Shown here in pieces: positions 62,846-64,000 of a stretch of DNA of 64,000 nt. A program made the translations under genes and the position numbers. The stretch is taken from positions 185,163 through 249,162 of the forward strand of contig JAHQIY010000043.1 in the NCBI GenBank assembly GCA_019054805.1, in the 5' to 3' direction. The notes beneath the pieces are model-generated. The model made no database searches. It was not told where the DNA came from and saw nothing but the letters and a program-made list of their open reading frames with translations. The stretch is from Brachionus manjavacas (Eukaryota; Rotifera; Eurotatoria; Ploima; Brachionidae). Each line of letters opens with the position of its first letter. The first letter of the stretch is position 1.

Positions 62846-64000
62846 TTAGTTACTTTTTGCGTAAAAACGCTGCAATTCTGTTAAACCTTGCATCAACACA
62901 GGTAGTGTCGGATTTTCATCTTTTAAGCGTTGGTAATTGGAATCGTACAGTTTGTAATTGCCAAACTTATCAATCACCGTGGTGTTTTTCGCCGTAATCA
63001 AAGCAAGTTCACGAGAATCACCTGCTAGAATCCAACGACGCTTGCGCTCATCGAATAGATTTCGGCCGCTGCTAAAGTCTGTTGGGTTAGATGATACACC
63101 AAGCAAATCTTGGAGTAGGGTAACTGACATATCAAGGTGGCTGGTTCTGTGCTTGTATTCACCGGCGAGTTTACCAGGCCAATGAATAATCATAGGGACC
63201 TTTAACTGGTATTGGCTGTAGTTGGTGTTTGAACCCCAGCTATTCGTCTTAGTTTCATTAAACTCAGTGGCGTGGTTAGAGGTAATGACAATCACTGTCG
63301 ACTCATCAAGCTCTAGCGCGTTTACTTGCTCAAGCAAATTATTTAGCTCTGTGTCTGCTTGGCTAACCGAGTTTTTGTATCCCGCTTTTAGTTTCTCACC
63401 AGTAGGCAGCTGCTGGTCGCTGTCGTTGTAGGCACTGAAATTATCTACGGTGGTTAGTTCAATGTAACTAAACCAAGGTTTCTTGCCCTGCTGCTGCACC
63501 CAGTCAGACCAAGCATCTATCGCTTGGTTATCTGCCGATTTTGCGTCATTAAAAGCGATACCATTGAAGTTCATGCCACGGAAAACGGTTTCACCGTATA
63601 GAGGCTCGTCGAAGTTATCTGCACTAAACAGACCAAATTGGTACTGCTTTTCAAGTAAGGTATCGATCAGGATAGGCTTTGAACCTTGAGCTTTAATGCT
63701 GCTTGAGTAGCTGCTTGGTAAACCATAAAACAAGCCAAACACACCAAACGAGTCGTTGCTTGAACTGTAGTGGTTGGTGAAGTTCAGGTTGTTCTGCGCA
63801 AATTTGTAAGTCGCCGGCATGGTCTGTTCGGTCAGCATATCAGATCGCAGGTTGTTAACACTAACGACTAGGATATTAAGCGGATTAGCGCGGCGATTAA
63901 ACTCGATGGTTTCGAGCGGGTAGCTTACTAACTCAATGCTATCTTGGCTTTGTTCAAGGCGTTTTAGGTATTCTTCACGATCTAATAAGCCGTGTCTTTC
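62846..64000 (-). CDS. YejM/PbgA-like sulfatase-fold inner-membrane protein, C-terminal part
   Basis: The frame stays open through base 64000, so the start and membrane helices lie outside the window; 384 codons are visible. The periplasmic alkaline-phosphatase/sulfatase fold begins at NPLNILVVSVNNLRSDML, where true sulfatases and phosphoethanolamine transferases carry metal ligands (typically D and a Ser/Thr nucleophile downstream). Later blocks are IVITSNHATEFNE and KVPMIIHWPGK. PbgA/YejM proteins of this kind are non-catalytic regulators of lipopolysaccharide synthesis through LapB/FtsH. The family call is firm as sulfatase-like; the YejM role is inferred. Confidence 0.8.
   Translation of the reverse strand, partial: ERHGLLDREEYLKRLEQSQDSIELVSYPLETIEFNRRANPLNILVVSVNNLRSDMLTEQTMPATYKFAQNNLNFTNHYSSSNDSFGVFGLFYGLPSSYSSSIKAQGSKPILIDTLLEKQYQFGLFSADNFDEPLYGETVFRGMNFNGIAFNDAKSADNQAIDAWSDWVQQQGKKPWFSYIELTTVDNFSAYNDSDQQLPTGEKLKAGYKNSVSQADTELNNLLEQVNALELDESTVIVITSNHATEFNETKTNSWGSNTNYSQYQLKVPMIIHWPGKLAGEYKHRTSHLDMSVTLLQDLLGVSSNPTDFSSGRNLFDERKRRWILAGDSRELALITAKNTTVIDKFGNYKLYDSNYQRLKDENPTLPVLMQGLTELQRFYAKSN

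Noticed and set aside
1..64000. Prophage, integron cassette array or restriction/defence island
   Set aside because: No phage structural, integrase, attC-like series, restriction or known defence genes are seen; apart from the IS end and small repeats the window is ordinary chromosomal DNA.

Overview
The window is chromosomal DNA of a Vibrio (Gammaproteobacteria). The genus call rests on the Vibrio quorum-sensing block uvrB–qrr1–luxO–luxU–yvcK–moaABCDE, on motY beside rnt, on the VC2046/SO_2500-family gene beside sodB–grxD–topB as in V. cholerae, and on RnfD and RnfG whose flavinylated threonines fall at the V. cholerae positions (T187, T175). I cannot name the species. All calls come from reading the sequence; no database search was run.

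Layout. 1–830: right end of an IS3-family element whose transposase looks frameshifted. 856–12.1 kb: YuiF-like Na+/H+ antiporter, rnt, motY with a candidate sigma-54 promoter, a Fur-boxed DUF2753 gene, gloA, then rnfABCDGE-nth on the minus strand. RnfC carries six 39-residue tandem repeats at its C-terminus. 12.1–15.8 kb: a HAD phosphatase and a tight three-gene block coding for a periplasmic binding protein, a membrane-anchored LytTR regulator and a degenerate SDR. This block is the best candidate here for an undescribed sensory system. 16.1–16.5 kb: tRNA-Asn with decayed tandem copies of its 3' end and terminator. 16.6–25 kb: uvrB (LexA and DnaA boxes), divergent qrr1 with a sigma-54 promoter, luxO-luxU, yvcK, a molybdenum-cofactor riboswitch and moaABCDE. 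25–32 kb: a diguanylate cyclase, an NrtS-like small membrane protein, a CBS protein, a MATE exporter, zntA behind a MerR-type operator, udp, and a DUF1456 gene. 32.5–47.3 kb: a probably frameshifted membrane gene, metG, apbC, udk, an AsmA-family gene, an EF-hand periplasmic protein, cobO, a low-molecular-weight tyrosine phosphatase, a second degenerate SDR, a VC2046-family gene, sodB, grxD, a 269-bp inverted-repeat element and topB.

47.4–60.2 kb, all minus strand: a DUF3080 lipoprotein, an AraC regulator, a PEBP-like protein, a canonical SDR, then a beta-glucoside utilisation cluster (LacI, ABC ATPase, GH1 glucosidase, two permeases, binding protein, LacI, LamB-type porin). This cluster has a perfect CRP site and LacI-type operators at its promoter. 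Together the genes describe oligosaccharide passage through the porin, capture and import by the ABC system, cytoplasmic hydrolysis by GH1, and dual CRP/LacI control.

60.5–64 kb: a 38-codon membrane ORF behind a perfect Fur box, a histone-deacetylase-like hydrolase, a Nudix hydrolase, tRNA-Ser and tRNA-Pro, and the C-terminal part of a YejM/PbgA-like sulfatase-fold protein running off the window.

Recurring themes: two identical perfect Fur boxes (4498–4512, 60682–60696); an inverted-repeat family whose end, CTAGGGTCTGTTGACC, recurs at the gloA stop codon; and a terminator-plus-tRNA-3'-end duplication at two unrelated tRNA loci.
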